Shown here one piece after another: positions 1 through 8,017 of a DNA stretch of 64,000 nt (its first letter is position 1; every line of letters starts with the position of its first letter). This DNA is from an uncultured bacterium (GTDB taxonomy: Bacteria > Cyanobacteriota > Vampirovibrionia > Gastranaerophilales > Gastranaerophilaceae): NCBI GenBank assembly GCA_902776035.1, contig CACYOO010000013.1, forward strand, positions 1 through 64,000, in the 5' to 3' direction. The position numbers and the translations under genes are program-made. The notes below the pieces were generated by a model. That model had not been told where the DNA came from, did not search any database, and was given only the letters and a program-made list of their open reading frames with translations.

Positions 1-17
1 TTTTTCAAAAATATTTT

Positions 18-46
18 AAAAAAACATGAAAAATAACATGTTTTTT
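18..46. terminator. Hairpin terminator at window edge
   Basis: Ten-base arms (AAAAAACATG and CATGTTTTTT) around an 8-nt A-rich loop, with A and T runs on both sides, so it could stop transcription in either direction. It probably ends a gene lying left of the window. Confidence 0.6.
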
Positions 47-164
47 AGCATGTTTAAAAATAAAAAACACAGTCCATTTGTAAAATATCTACATGTTTTT
101 ATATTTCAACAAAATTACTCTTGTGTTTAATTTATTTATTAATGTATTTATTTATTATTTAGAT

Positions 165-875
165 ATGAATAAAATTATCTTTTTAGTATTTTGCTTTTTA
201 TTTTCAAGTGTTGTTCTTGCAGAAGGTTATAACGTTTATACACCTGATAATTATAAATACAGCAAATCCGATAATACAAAAACTCTATTCATATTAGATT
301 TTTCTAACAGTATGAATGAGTATATTTCAGATGAAAAAAAAGTTGATACGATGAAATCAAATTTAAAAAAAATACTAAGAAATATTTCTCAGGACAGTGA
401 AATAGGTATGCGAATATATGGTTATCGACTTGGGTTCACCCCTTATGATGCATGTAAAGCATCAAAGCTTTCTGTTCCAATAATAAAGGGAGGAAGTACT
501 ATTATATCGAAAGAATTAGAGTCAATACGTGCAATAGGTATGACACCAATTACTTATTCTTTAAAACAAGCTATTAATCATGATTTTAAAAATTTTAACG
601 GATATAAGCATATTATACTTTTAACAGACGGAGGAGAAAATTGTGATGAAAGTCCATGCATTTATATAATGCGTACAATAAAAAATGAGCCAAAGCTCAA
701 AATAGATGTTATTGCGTATGATATAAGAAATTCAGATGATATATCACAATTGGAATGTGTTGCATTGGTAACTCGTGGTCAATTTTATACTGCGAATACA
801 TCTATTGAACTTTTTAACAGCTTAAACAATGCCTCAAATGCTGTAAAAGAAGTAGAGGCAGAAATTATCCCATAG
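165..875 (+). CDS. Exported von Willebrand factor A (vWA) domain protein
   Basis: I chose the ATG at 165 because it places a classical signal peptide (MNKIIFLVFCFLF...VLA/EG) at the N terminus; the longer frame from 93 adds only an unlikely hydrophobic prefix. The mature part is one vWA domain. The MIDAS metal site is visible: D45-x-S47-x-S49 in LDFSNSMN, a Thr in IGMTPITYSL, and an Asp in LLTDGGENCD. Such domains bind a divalent metal and mediate protein-protein contacts, here in the periplasm or at the surface. Paired cysteines near the TDGG motif could form a disulfide. There is no clear Shine-Dalgarno sequence. Partner and exact role are unknown. Confidence 0.8.
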   Translation: MNKIIFLVFCFLFSSVVLAEGYNVYTPDNYKYSKSDNTKTLFILDFSNSMNEYISDEKKVDTMKSNLKKILRNISQDSEIGMRIYGYRLGFTPYDACKASKLSVPIIKGGSTIISKELESIRAIGMTPITYSLKQAINHDFKNFNGYKHIILLTDGGENCDESPCIYIMRTIKNEPKLKIDVIAYDIRNSDDISQLECVALVTRGQFYTANTSIELFNSLNNASNAVKEVEAEIIP

Positions 876-936
876 ATTAATATAAAACCTTGCTACTTAA
901 TTTATTTTGTTTTATAATATGCAAAAAGAGGTTGTT

Positions 937-1377
937 ATGAAATTTTTACTGCTAAATGGTCCCAATCTTAATATGTTAGGTACAAGAGAACCTGAAAAAT
1001 ACGGTACTATAACTCTTGAATACATAGAAAAAAATTTAAAAGAAGTTGCAAAGCAAAATAATGTTGAATTATTCTGTTATCAATCAAACCATGAAGGTGA
1101 TTTAATTGATAAAATTCAAGCTTCAAATGGTAATTTTGACGGTATTATTTTTAATGCAGGCGGATACACTCATACAAGTGTTGCGTTGAGAGATGCTATT
1201 GCATCTGTTAATACTCCTGTTGTTGAAATTCACATGACGAATATCCATGCAAGAGAAGAATTTAGGCACAATTCATTAATTTCTCCTGTATGCATAGGTC
1301 AAATTTGCGGTTTTGGTGAAAATTCTTACAAACTTGGCTTTTATGCGTTATTGGAATACTTAAAAAATAATAATTAA
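937..1377 (+). CDS. aroQ: 3-dehydroquinate dehydratase, type II
   Basis: Third step of the shikimate pathway: dehydrates 3-dehydroquinate to 3-dehydroshikimate in the cytoplasm. The 146-residue length and motifs are those of the dodecameric type II enzyme: LLLNGPNLNMLGTREP at the N terminus, the catalytic Tyr in EKYG, FNAGGYTHTSVALRDA, the EIHMTN segment and a REEFRHNS region. The start at 937 is supported by AAAAGAGG a few bases upstream. The stop codon overlaps by a few bases with the convergent gene on the other strand. Confidence 0.97.
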   Translation: MKFLLLNGPNLNMLGTREPEKYGTITLEYIEKNLKEVAKQNNVELFCYQSNHEGDLIDKIQASNGNFDGIIFNAGGYTHTSVALRDAIASVNTPVVEIHMTNIHAREEFRHNSLISPVCIGQICGFGENSYKLGFYALLEYLKNNN

Positions 1378-2048
1378 AAAATTCTATTCTTGATTATTAT
1401 TTTATATTTATGAAATTCTTTTTGATCTTCAATGTCATGTGAAAACTCTATTATATCAGGATATTTTACAATAAACATAGTTTTTACAAATTTATCTATA
1501 TTTTCATATTTTAAAGAATATTTGTAGAAATAGTTATCTGTATCATTTAGGAGTAAATATGTCTTTTTGATTAATGGCATTTTTCTTAATGTAATTTCTC
1601 TATTTTTATTAAAATCGGATATGTATATTATTTTTATACCTCTAAAAATTTCATTTTTTAAATTACTGCTTAGCGGGATTTCGATGAATTGTTTTAATTG
1701 TTTACTGTAAATTATTTGATAAAATTTTAGTTCATAATAATGATAAGTTATAAGTTTATTCTTATAAATAAACTCATAATTAGAATCTGATGGTATGCTT
1801 ATAATTTTATTTAAGTCCCTAAAAATAGCGTAACCTTCTTGCATATCAGATAAGTATTTTGTAAATTGTACAAAACATTTTTTTCTTTGGTTTGGCTTAA
1901 CAAAAGACCATTTATCACTACAATAAGAATAAAAAATATCTTGTCCTGCAGATATACCTGCATAAAAACTGTCAACTATTCTTGGTTCAGAGTATGTTGG
2001 CAAGTTTATAAATATCAAACATATAAAAATGAATAATAGCTTTTTCAT
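1374..2048 (-). CDS. Exported protein of unknown function
   Basis: A 224-residue protein with an N-terminal signal peptide (MKKLLFIFICLIFINLPTYS, cleavage near SEP). The mature part is rich in Lys, Tyr and Ile, has a few scattered Cys, and shows no family motif I recognise. It starts 5 nt after the DUF6485-like gene, so it is probably the last cistron of the lysC/VKOR-DsbA/queH run. The three Cys in the mature region could be substrates of the upstream VKOR-DsbA system, but that is speculation. Confidence 0.7.
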   Translation of the reverse strand: MKKLLFIFICLIFINLPTYSEPRIVDSFYAGISAGQDIFYSYCSDKWSFVKPNQRKKCFVQFTKYLSDMQEGYAIFRDLNKIISIPSDSNYEFIYKNKLITYHYYELKFYQIIYSKQLKQFIEIPLSSNLKNEIFRGIKIIYISDFNKNREITLRKMPLIKKTYLLLNDTDNYFYKYSLKYENIDKFVKTMFIVKYPDIIEFSHDIEDQKEFHKYKIIIKNRIF

Positions 2049-2053
2049 AATTC

Positions 2054-2254
2054 TTAAATCTTTTTTAATATAGTATTCACAAAATTTTTAACTGATCTGT
2101 CATAAGTTGCTTCGCCATAAGCACTAAAAAAACAACCTGGTATTTCTCCATGTTCTCTGTGATAACTTACGCATTCACAACATTTTCCTCGTCTTTTACA
2201 AGTTGTTTTTGTACAACTGCAAGATAGTTTATTATCTTCTATACTGCATTCCAC
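2054..2254 (-). CDS. Small cysteine-rich protein, DUF6485-like
   Basis: Of 66 residues, nine are Cys, arranged as CSCTKTTCKRRGKCCECV followed by YHREHGEIPGCFFS. This pattern (Cys cluster, YHR, GExPGCFF) matches what I recall of the DUF6485 family of short, probably metal-binding bacterial proteins; function is unknown. The start overlaps the 3' end of queH by 16 nt, indicating translational coupling. The link with queH is suggestive only. Confidence 0.7.
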   Translation of the reverse strand: MECSIEDNKLSCSCTKTTCKRRGKCCECVSYHREHGEIPGCFFSAYGEATYDRSVKNFVNTILKKI

Positions 2255-2829
2255 TCTTTTTCTTCCTTTCTTACAGAAAACTTACATCCGCAATAATTCT
2301 GCCTATAGAGTTTTAATGAATTGGCTATTTTATTTGTTTTTAAAAATCCGTCTTTCTTTTTAAAATCAATTGCTAAATACTTTAATCCATAATCATTCGC
2401 TATTTTAAAACCAATTTCAGATATGAGTTTGAAATTTTTATGAGGACTTATTACAATTGATGTGGTAAACGTATCTATACCACTTTTTAAAGCATATTGA
2501 GCAGATTTTCTTAACCTTATTTCAAAACATATATCACATCTTTTACCATGTTCCGGTTCTTGTTCAAATCCTTTTACTTTTTCAAAATATACATCCGGCT
2601 CATATTTTGCAATAACAAGTTCACAATTATTAGAATTACAAAGTGTTTTTTCTGCTTCAACCCTTTTATTATATTCTTCTATAGGATAAATATTCGGATT
2701 GTAAAAATATACTATGGGCTCATACCCCATTTCTCTTAATTGAAAAATAGGGTATGAAGAACAAATTCCACAGCAAGCATGAAGTAAAATTTTATTTTTT
2801 ACTGTCATTTGCTTTATCTTTTTTTTCAT
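2239..2829 (-). CDS. queH: Epoxyqueuosine reductase QueH
   Basis: Catalyses the last step of queuosine synthesis in tRNA, reducing epoxyqueuosine to queuosine. This is the non-cobalamin family that replaces QueG. Diagnostic motifs: LLHACCGICSSYP near the N terminus, RCDICFEIRL in the middle and YCGCKFS near the C terminus; these Cys bind metal and an Fe-S cluster in the family. The start is either the ATG at 2829 or the one at 2808; both overlap the end of the VKOR-DsbA gene and neither has a convincing ribosome site. A queuosine-precursor transporter lies at 24838-25530. Confidence 0.92.
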   Translation of the reverse strand: MKKKIKQMTVKNKILLHACCGICSSYPIFQLREMGYEPIVYFYNPNIYPIEEYNKRVEAEKTLCNSNNCELVIAKYEPDVYFEKVKGFEQEPEHGKRCDICFEIRLRKSAQYALKSGIDTFTTSIVISPHKNFKLISEIGFKIANDYGLKYLAIDFKKKDGFLKTNKIANSLKLYRQNYCGCKFSVRKEEKEWNAV

Positions 2830-4129
2830 TACTTTTTTTAGTATTTTTATCTGTTTTGGAGTTTACACCTGCTTTTTCTTTTGCACCTGATTTTATAAGT
2901 AATCTTTTTAATTTGAAATCAGGAAGTAAGCCCATTTGAGGTTCTCCACCATTTATTGATATAGCAGGTGTTCCTCTTAATCTTAAAGATAATCCCCTAT
3001 TTATGTCATCCTGTAATTCTTTTTCAACATCAGGTGATTGTATGTCTTTTTTTAATTTTTCTAAATCAAGACCTTGATTTAAAGCTGCAGCCCAAATATC
3101 GAAATCTATAACAGGTTTTTTAGCGAAAAATTCTGATGCCAAGCCCCAATAATTACCCTGTTTTTTAGCTGCAATTGCATATTTTGCAAGTAAACAAGCA
3201 TTCGGGTGCATTTGTTGTGATAAATATTTATTACATTCTGTATCAAGCGGATATTGTCTGTCTATAATTTCAACATTATCAAGTTCTCCTACAACTTTAT
3301 GTATAATTATATTGTATACAGGACATATCGGACATCTGAAATCACTAAATACTTCTACTTTAACAGTACCGTTTTTATCTCCTAATACATTACCCTTTAT
3401 TGCATAAGGGTTTTCATGGTCTTCATTGTATTTGAAATACTGTTGTAAATCTTTTATTCTGTTTAAATGCGGAGCCAAAACATTTGTTTTTGTAGTATAT
3501 GTAAGAACACCTGCAGTGCATAGCATAACAACAATAAAAGCTATTAAATATGCTTTGTTTTTTAATGCTGATACAAAATCCATAAATGATGTTTTAAATA
3601 TCTTTAACCAACCAAATTTTGAACTGTAATCCATTGCCAAAAGAGCAATACCAAGATTTATAACATAAGTTATACAACACACTATACAAAGTTTTTTAAT
3701 TAAAAATAAACTTACAAATAACAGCCACATTGATATAACAAATGATATAATACCTAATGAAGCAATATATGCATTAGGATTTTTAAATACTTCCAAGAAT
3801 TTTAAAAACTTATACTGTGATAATTTTTTAACATACATAAGCATTAAAATGAAAATGTATAATAACATTCCCCACAATGCATTAGGAACACCAAACATTT
3901 GTGATTCAGGTGTAGCTGCAACCGCATCACAGTCAACAAATTCATTTATTGCACAAAAACTAGGTTTAGCTTCTTCAAGAAAATTTGAATTAATATAAAC
4001 ATGTGCTAAATCAATTGTTGCAATAAAACCTAATACTAAAAGTACCAAAATCCAAATTCTTCTTTTTTTTGAAATAGTGTATGTTTCGGTATTTTGAGTT
4101 TCAGCCGTAACATTTTGTTCGTTTTCCAT
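2792..4129 (-). CDS. Fused VKOR / DsbA-like disulfide-forming membrane protein
   Basis: A natural fusion of two oxidative-folding modules. Residues about 27-180 are a VKOR domain with several membrane helices, a Cys pair in the first loop (PSFCAINEFVDCDAV) and the quinone-facing CIVC pair in KKLCIVCCITY. After a further helix (about 195-213), residues about 235-415 form an extracytoplasmic thioredoxin/DsbA domain with a CPIC active site (FRCPICPVY) and the cis-Pro loop RGTPAISINGG. The tail is Lys/Asp-rich and probably disordered. VKOR would re-oxidise the DsbA domain using quinone, so the protein replaces a DsbA/DsbB pair. Similar fusions occur in cyanobacteria. It starts 13 nt after lysC. 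Confidence 0.93.
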   Translation of the reverse strand: MENEQNVTAETQNTETYTISKKRRIWILVLLVLGFIATIDLAHVYINSNFLEEAKPSFCAINEFVDCDAVAATPESQMFGVPNALWGMLLYIFILMLMYVKKLSQYKFLKFLEVFKNPNAYIASLGIISFVISMWLLFVSLFLIKKLCIVCCITYVINLGIALLAMDYSSKFGWLKIFKTSFMDFVSALKNKAYLIAFIVVMLCTAGVLTYTTKTNVLAPHLNRIKDLQQYFKYNEDHENPYAIKGNVLGDKNGTVKVEVFSDFRCPICPVYNIIIHKVVGELDNVEIIDRQYPLDTECNKYLSQQMHPNACLLAKYAIAAKKQGNYWGLASEFFAKKPVIDFDIWAAALNQGLDLEKLKKDIQSPDVEKELQDDINRGLSLRLRGTPAISINGGEPQMGLLPDFKLKRLLIKSGAKEKAGVNSKTDKNTKKSNEKKDKANDSKK

Positions 4130-4142
4130 TTTTTACTCCTTT

Positions 4143-5408
4143 TTATATCTCAGGTAAATCACCTTTTACAGTTGCTATTATATCACATCCGAGATTAAAT
4201 GCCTTATGCAAGGCCTTTAATGCCTCATTTGCCCTGTCAGCATCCACAAGACAACTGATTTTTATTTCACTTGTAGAAATCATTTTTATATTTACATTCA
4301 ATTTAGCTAAAGTATCAAACATTGTAGCTGCAACACCAGGTCTGTCAATCATTCCTGCACCTACAATTGAAACATTAGCAATATTTTCATCAACATGTAT
4401 TTTATCTTCTGTAATATTTTTACTAAAATAAGGAAATAATTCTTTCGCCTTTGCTAAATCCGTTTTATTTATTGTAAACGCAATGTCATTTGTATTGTTA
4501 TGAAGTTTTGCGTAAGATTGAATGATTGTATCAACAGAAATATGCTCTTTAGCTAAAGTAGAAAATACACCTGCTGCAACACCAGGTTCATCAGGTACAT
4601 CACATATAACAATTCTTACTTTTGACATGTCAACCGCAACACCTGTAACAGGTTTGCAAAGCTCCATATCTATATTTTTTTGTACAAGTGTTCCTACATC
4701 ATCCGTATTGAAACTACTTCTCACTCTCATAGGAAGTTCATAAGTTTTTGCAGTTTCTACCGAACGAGGATGAAGAACATTTGCACCTACACTTGCAAGT
4801 TCAAGCATTTCATCATAAGTAACTGATTTTAACTTAGAAGCATTAGGAACTATTCTTGGATCAGTTGTGTACACTCCGTCTACATCCGTATAAATATCAC
4901 ATCTGTCAGCTTTTAATGCAGCACCTATTGCGACAGCTGAAGTGTCAGAGCCACCTCTGCCAAGTGTTGTAATTTCACCATCTTCAGTTATTCCCTGAAA
5001 TCCTGCAACAACAATAATATTACCTTCTTCTATTTTTTTTCTTATTTTTTCTGTTTTTATTTCTGTAATTCTGGCTTTTGTATGTACTCCATCTGTCATA
5101 ATTCCAATTTGAGATGCATTCATACTAAAAGCTTTATGCCCTTGTGCCTGTATTGCCATTGATAATAGTGCTATAGATACACATTCTCCTGTTGACATTA
5201 AGACATCCATTTCTCTTGGACTAGGGGTTTGTGATATTTCGTGAGCCATTTTTATTAAATAATCTGTAGTATGTCCCATTGCAGAAACAACAACAACGAC
5301 ATCATTACCTAAACTTTTTTCTTTTAAAACAGCTTTAGCTACATTTTTTATTTTATCTGTATCAGCAACAGATGTACCGCCAAATTTTTGTACTATTAGT
5401 TTTCCCAT
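4143..5408 (-). CDS. lysC: Aspartate kinase with two ACT domains
   Basis: Phosphorylates aspartate, the entry to the Lys/diaminopimelate, Thr and Met pathways. The kinase domain opens with KLIVQKFGGTSV and contains STGECVSIALL, GFQGIT, TLGRGGSDTSAVA and the YTDVDGVYTTDP loop. Two ACT domains follow (VRIVICDVPDEPGVAAGVFS and NVSIVGAGMIDRPGVAATMF), so allosteric feedback by lysine and/or threonine is expected. I start it at 5408 (MGKLIVQKF), which removes an unlikely hydrophobic prefix and leaves a GCAGG element upstream. It probably heads the minus-strand operon. Together with dapL in this window it serves peptidoglycan diaminopimelate supply. Confidence 0.97.
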   Translation of the reverse strand: MGKLIVQKFGGTSVADTDKIKNVAKAVLKEKSLGNDVVVVVSAMGHTTDYLIKMAHEISQTPSPREMDVLMSTGECVSIALLSMAIQAQGHKAFSMNASQIGIMTDGVHTKARITEIKTEKIRKKIEEGNIIVVAGFQGITEDGEITTLGRGGSDTSAVAIGAALKADRCDIYTDVDGVYTTDPRIVPNASKLKSVTYDEMLELASVGANVLHPRSVETAKTYELPMRVRSSFNTDDVGTLVQKNIDMELCKPVTGVAVDMSKVRIVICDVPDEPGVAAGVFSTLAKEHISVDTIIQSYAKLHNNTNDIAFTINKTDLAKAKELFPYFSKNITEDKIHVDENIANVSIVGAGMIDRPGVAATMFDTLAKLNVNIKMISTSEIKISCLVDADRANEALKALHKAFNLGCDIIATVKGDLPEI

Positions 5409-5559
5409 AATTAACCTGCTCATTGAAATTATAGTAAGAAAATATATCATTTGCAACTATTAACACAATTTTTAAAATTTCATAAATAAAAAAATAAATT
5501 ATGCTATTTTTGAAGATAACTTTTTATTTAAAATATAAAAAGTTAACATAAACAAAAAG

Positions 5560-5588
5560 TTGACGTAAAAAAAATTTTAGATTATAAT
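5560..5588 (+). promoter_or_regulatory. Sigma-70 promoter of tRNA-Gly
   Basis: TTGACG (5560-5565) and TATAAT (5583-5588) separated by exactly 17 nt. Predicted start is about 5595, a few bases before the tRNA. Confidence 0.85.
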
Positions 5589-5600
5589 AGTTGAAGATAT

Positions 5601-5676
5601 GCGGAAGTAGCTCAATGGCTAGAGTCCTTGCCTTCCAAGCAAGATGTTGCGAGTTCGAGTCTCGTCTTCCGCTCCA
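5601..5676 (+). tRNA. tRNA-Gly (anticodon TCC)
   Basis: A full cloverleaf can be folded: acceptor GCGGAAG pairs with CTTCCGC; the anticodon stem CTTGC/GCAAG encloses loop CTTCCAA with anticodon TCC; the T arm carries GTTCGAGTC. The discriminator T and CCA are encoded (TCCA at 5673-5676). It reads GGA and, by wobble, other Gly codons. Single gene with its own promoter and terminator. Confidence 0.96.
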
Positions 5677-5723
5677 TTTTAAAAAAGAGCCAAATGGCTC
5701 CATTTTAAAAAAGAGCCAAATGG
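5672..5723 (+). repeat. 26-bp tandem duplication covering tRNA 3' end and terminator arm
   Basis: Two identical 26-bp units (5672-5697 and 5698-5723). Each begins CTCCATTTT, so the last bases of the tRNA (CTCCA) are copied, and each carries the hairpin half GAGCCAAATGG. Only the second copy is followed by a T run. Confidence 0.9.
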
Positions 5724-5732
5724 CTCTTTTTT
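5707..5732 (+). terminator. Intrinsic terminator of tRNA-Gly
   Basis: Perfect hairpin GAGCC-AAAT-GGCTC flanked by A6 and T6. The upstream duplicate forms the same stem but ends in CCATTTT, so it should be a poorer terminator. Confidence 0.85.
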
Positions 5733-6068
5733 AATGTTATTTAGAAAATATTATGGTCATGAAAATTTATAAATTTATACAAAAAAGGGAACTATTAATG
5801 TACACAGTACCCTAATAAGTGGAGCCATTCAAGATAGAAAAAGTTTGTAATGACAGGTATTTTATTTGTCATACTTGTCAAAATCCGCTGGATTAATTCG
5901 TTATTACACTCCTCATAATTACATGTTAAGCATCTTCGATAATTTGTTTCTTAGATTTACAAGATGATTGTAATATATAATAACTTCTAAGTATAGATTT
6001 TTATTTAAATTTTGTGTAAAATAGAATAAAATACTTAATATTTGTATAAATGGTAATGAGGTATGTAA
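5733..6068. other. Gene-free stretch before the accessory patch
   Basis: No supportable gene. It contains one hairpin at 5851-5880 (TGACAGGTAT / ATACTTGTCA, one G-U pair, 10-nt loop) without a T run on the plus side. The remainder is AT-rich with no conserved element I can name. It separates the tRNA from the GNAT-like/HipA-like pair. Confidence 0.5.
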
Positions 6069-6482
6069 ATGATTAGTTTTACTAAAATAAAACAGTATGA
6101 TGAAGAAACACTCCAATTATGGATGGAATGTAAATTTGCTTTTCCAAAGTTTAGTGAGTTACCGCCGGAACAACATTTACAAAAATTTATAGATAAATCT
6201 GTTTCATTTTTTAAAGTTTTTAATGATTCTGAATTTATTGGATGTATCTTTATTTACAATATATATGATGATTCAAAGGAAGTTGAAATTGCAGGTTTTT
6301 CAAAGCGTAATGTTGATACAAAAAGTACTGTAAAATTCTTTGTACAAAAAATAAAAAAGAAATACCCTGATTATAAAATATACGCTACAACTGCACAGTT
6401 ATCTGCTGGAATCCTTTTGACTTCTGTAGGTTTTCGTCGTGGCAGTAAAATTGGAGATGAAACATTTTACTTTTATGATTAA
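6069..6482 (+). CDS. Small protein with GNAT-acetyltransferase-like layout
   Basis: A 137-residue cytoplasmic protein with no signal peptide. The segment FNDSEFIGCIFIYN...EVEIAGFSKRN resembles the beta strands of GNAT acetyltransferases, and the end (GILLTSVGFRRGSKIGDETFYFYD) resembles the GNAT C-terminal 'GF...' strand. The acetyl-CoA-binding Q/RxxGxG/A loop is not evident (the region reads KRNVDTKSTVKFFV), so it may be a degenerate or non-catalytic member. It lies 48 bp upstream of the HipA-like gene in the same direction, and the two may be co-transcribed. Assignment is by fold impression only. Confidence 0.45.
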   Translation: MISFTKIKQYDEETLQLWMECKFAFPKFSELPPEQHLQKFIDKSVSFFKVFNDSEFIGCIFIYNIYDDSKEVEIAGFSKRNVDTKSTVKFFVQKIKKKYPDYKIYATTAQLSAGILLTSVGFRRGSKIGDETFYFYD

Positions 6483-6530
6483 TTATAATTGATATTAATA
6501 ACGCAGTTATTGTAAGAAGGTGTGTTAATA

Positions 6531-7946
6531 ATGAATAACAGAAATAAAAAACAAAAATTAAAACAATTAAATCAATTAAAAAAAGAAAAAAGTAAAGAAC
6601 TCAATAAAAATTTTTATATTTATATGAGTATAAATGATATTGATTATTTTGTAGGTACTCTTTGTGTTCATTCAAAATTACCCAAATATGAATATTCTAC
6701 ATTTGAATATGATAAAGAGTGGCTTAACAACAAGTATGCTTTTCCGTTGGGATATGATTTACCCCTACAGCCGTGTATTTTCAACTCATTAGAAACTTGT
6801 AATTTAAAAAAAGATAAATCAATGTTTTTTTCTATAAGTTTTCTGACAGTAGTTGATAAAGTTGATTTTTATTATGAATATCTCCTTATATATGCAATGA
6901 AAAATGGACTAATACAAAAAGGAGAGCATGTAGATTTAAATTACTTGTATGAGTGGTTTAAACAAGCAACAGTTACTTCACCAAAATTTGCTACAAATTA
7001 TGCAACTGATACAAGTTTATCATTATTAAATAATTTTCCATTATTAAATGATTATACAAGAACCGGCTCTATAAGGTATAAAACAGATAAGAACGGTGAT
7101 TTTATATCAGTATTTGATAAAAATTTGTTACCTAAAATTGATGAAATTGATGATATTATAGATATAATAGAAAAAGTTGAAAATAATACAGAAAACTTAT
7201 CTGAACTAAAACGGCTTCATGTATGTGTATCATCACTCGACGGCAGGCAACCTAAATCTAGTGTTACTGATGATGACGGAAACTTATATATTGCTAAATT
7301 ATCTGCTGTTAAGGATAAAGATACCTTTTTTAATAAAGAGTTATTAGCCCTTATTCTTGCCAAAAAATACGGTATAAGAGTTGAAGAATATTCTATTCAC
7401 AAAACAAAAGATAATAAACAGTTTTTTCTTATTAAAAGATTTGATAGAGAACAATCCAAAAGAATTCCTGTTATGAGGATGAATGTAATTATTCCGCTAC
7501 ACAAGTGGGATAGGGAAAAGATATTGGTACAAGGTATTAAAAATTTGTGTAAAGAGAATTATATTACAAATGTACAAGAGTTTTATAAAAGATTATTATT
7601 TAGAGTTGCAATAGGTGATAAACCTGCATTTATACCTAATACATGCTTTTTATTTGATATTGAAACCGGTTGGAATATTTCTCCTGATTACGATGTAACT
7701 ATTGGTTATTCTACTATAACCGGAGGACATAGTATGCCGAGGAAAATTGTTCGTAAAAGATTGGCTTTAAAGCAAGTATTGAAAAAAGCAAAATATTTCA
7801 AAATAAATAAAGCACATTTAAGATATCTGTTAAAACATTTACAAATTGCTTTAAAAAACTGGAAAACAGATGCATTAAATGTGGGTTTTAATGAAGAAGA
7901 ATTACAAAATATAAGAATATTTAAAGAAGCATTTATAGGGCTTTAA
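6531..7946 (+). CDS. HipA-like kinase with altered catalytic loop
   Basis: The N-terminal part matches the HipA N-terminal domain: YFVGTLCVHS, FEYDKEWL and AFPLGYDLPL. The middle matches the HipA core: RQPKSSVTDDDGNLYIAKL, with the ATP-binding Lys, and FFLIKRFDRE. In typical HipA the catalytic loop reads D-x-H-x-x-N; here the aligned stretch is IGDKPAFIPNTCFLFD. N370 is kept but the catalytic Asp position is Pro365 and the His position is Phe367. The later metal Asp survives (SPDYD, D388). HipA proteins phosphorylate glutamyl-tRNA synthetase or other targets; this one may be inactive or may use another residue. No HipB antitoxin is adjacent. The ATG at 6531 has AAGAAGG 10 nt upstream. Confidence 0.75.
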   Translation: MNNRNKKQKLKQLNQLKKEKSKELNKNFYIYMSINDIDYFVGTLCVHSKLPKYEYSTFEYDKEWLNNKYAFPLGYDLPLQPCIFNSLETCNLKKDKSMFFSISFLTVVDKVDFYYEYLLIYAMKNGLIQKGEHVDLNYLYEWFKQATVTSPKFATNYATDTSLSLLNNFPLLNDYTRTGSIRYKTDKNGDFISVFDKNLLPKIDEIDDIIDIIEKVENNTENLSELKRLHVCVSSLDGRQPKSSVTDDDGNLYIAKLSAVKDKDTFFNKELLALILAKKYGIRVEEYSIHKTKDNKQFFLIKRFDREQSKRIPVMRMNVIIPLHKWDREKILVQGIKNLCKENYITNVQEFYKRLLFRVAIGDKPAFIPNTCFLFDIETGWNISPDYDVTIGYSTITGGHSMPRKIVRKRLALKQVLKKAKYFKINKAHLRYLLKHLQIALKNWKTDALNVGFNEEELQNIRIFKEAFIGL

Positions 7947-7982
7947 TATTTATAAATTTTTAATCGAATTAAGTCATTTTTA

Positions 7983-8011
7983 TTGCAATTTACACAAATT
8001 TGTTTTAAAAT
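7983..8011 (+). promoter_or_regulatory. Promoter of cysS, possibly giving a leaderless mRNA
   Basis: TTGCAA (7983-7988), 17-nt spacer, TAAAAT (8006-8011). The cysS ATG begins 7 nt after the -10 box and has no Shine-Dalgarno sequence. Confidence 0.6.
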
Positions 8012-8017
8012 TCGTGT

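Noticed and set aside
5851-5880. Hairpin in the gap after tRNA-Gly as a terminator or riboswitch
   Set aside because: No T run on the plus side and no recognisable aptamer core; kept only as part of the gap description.
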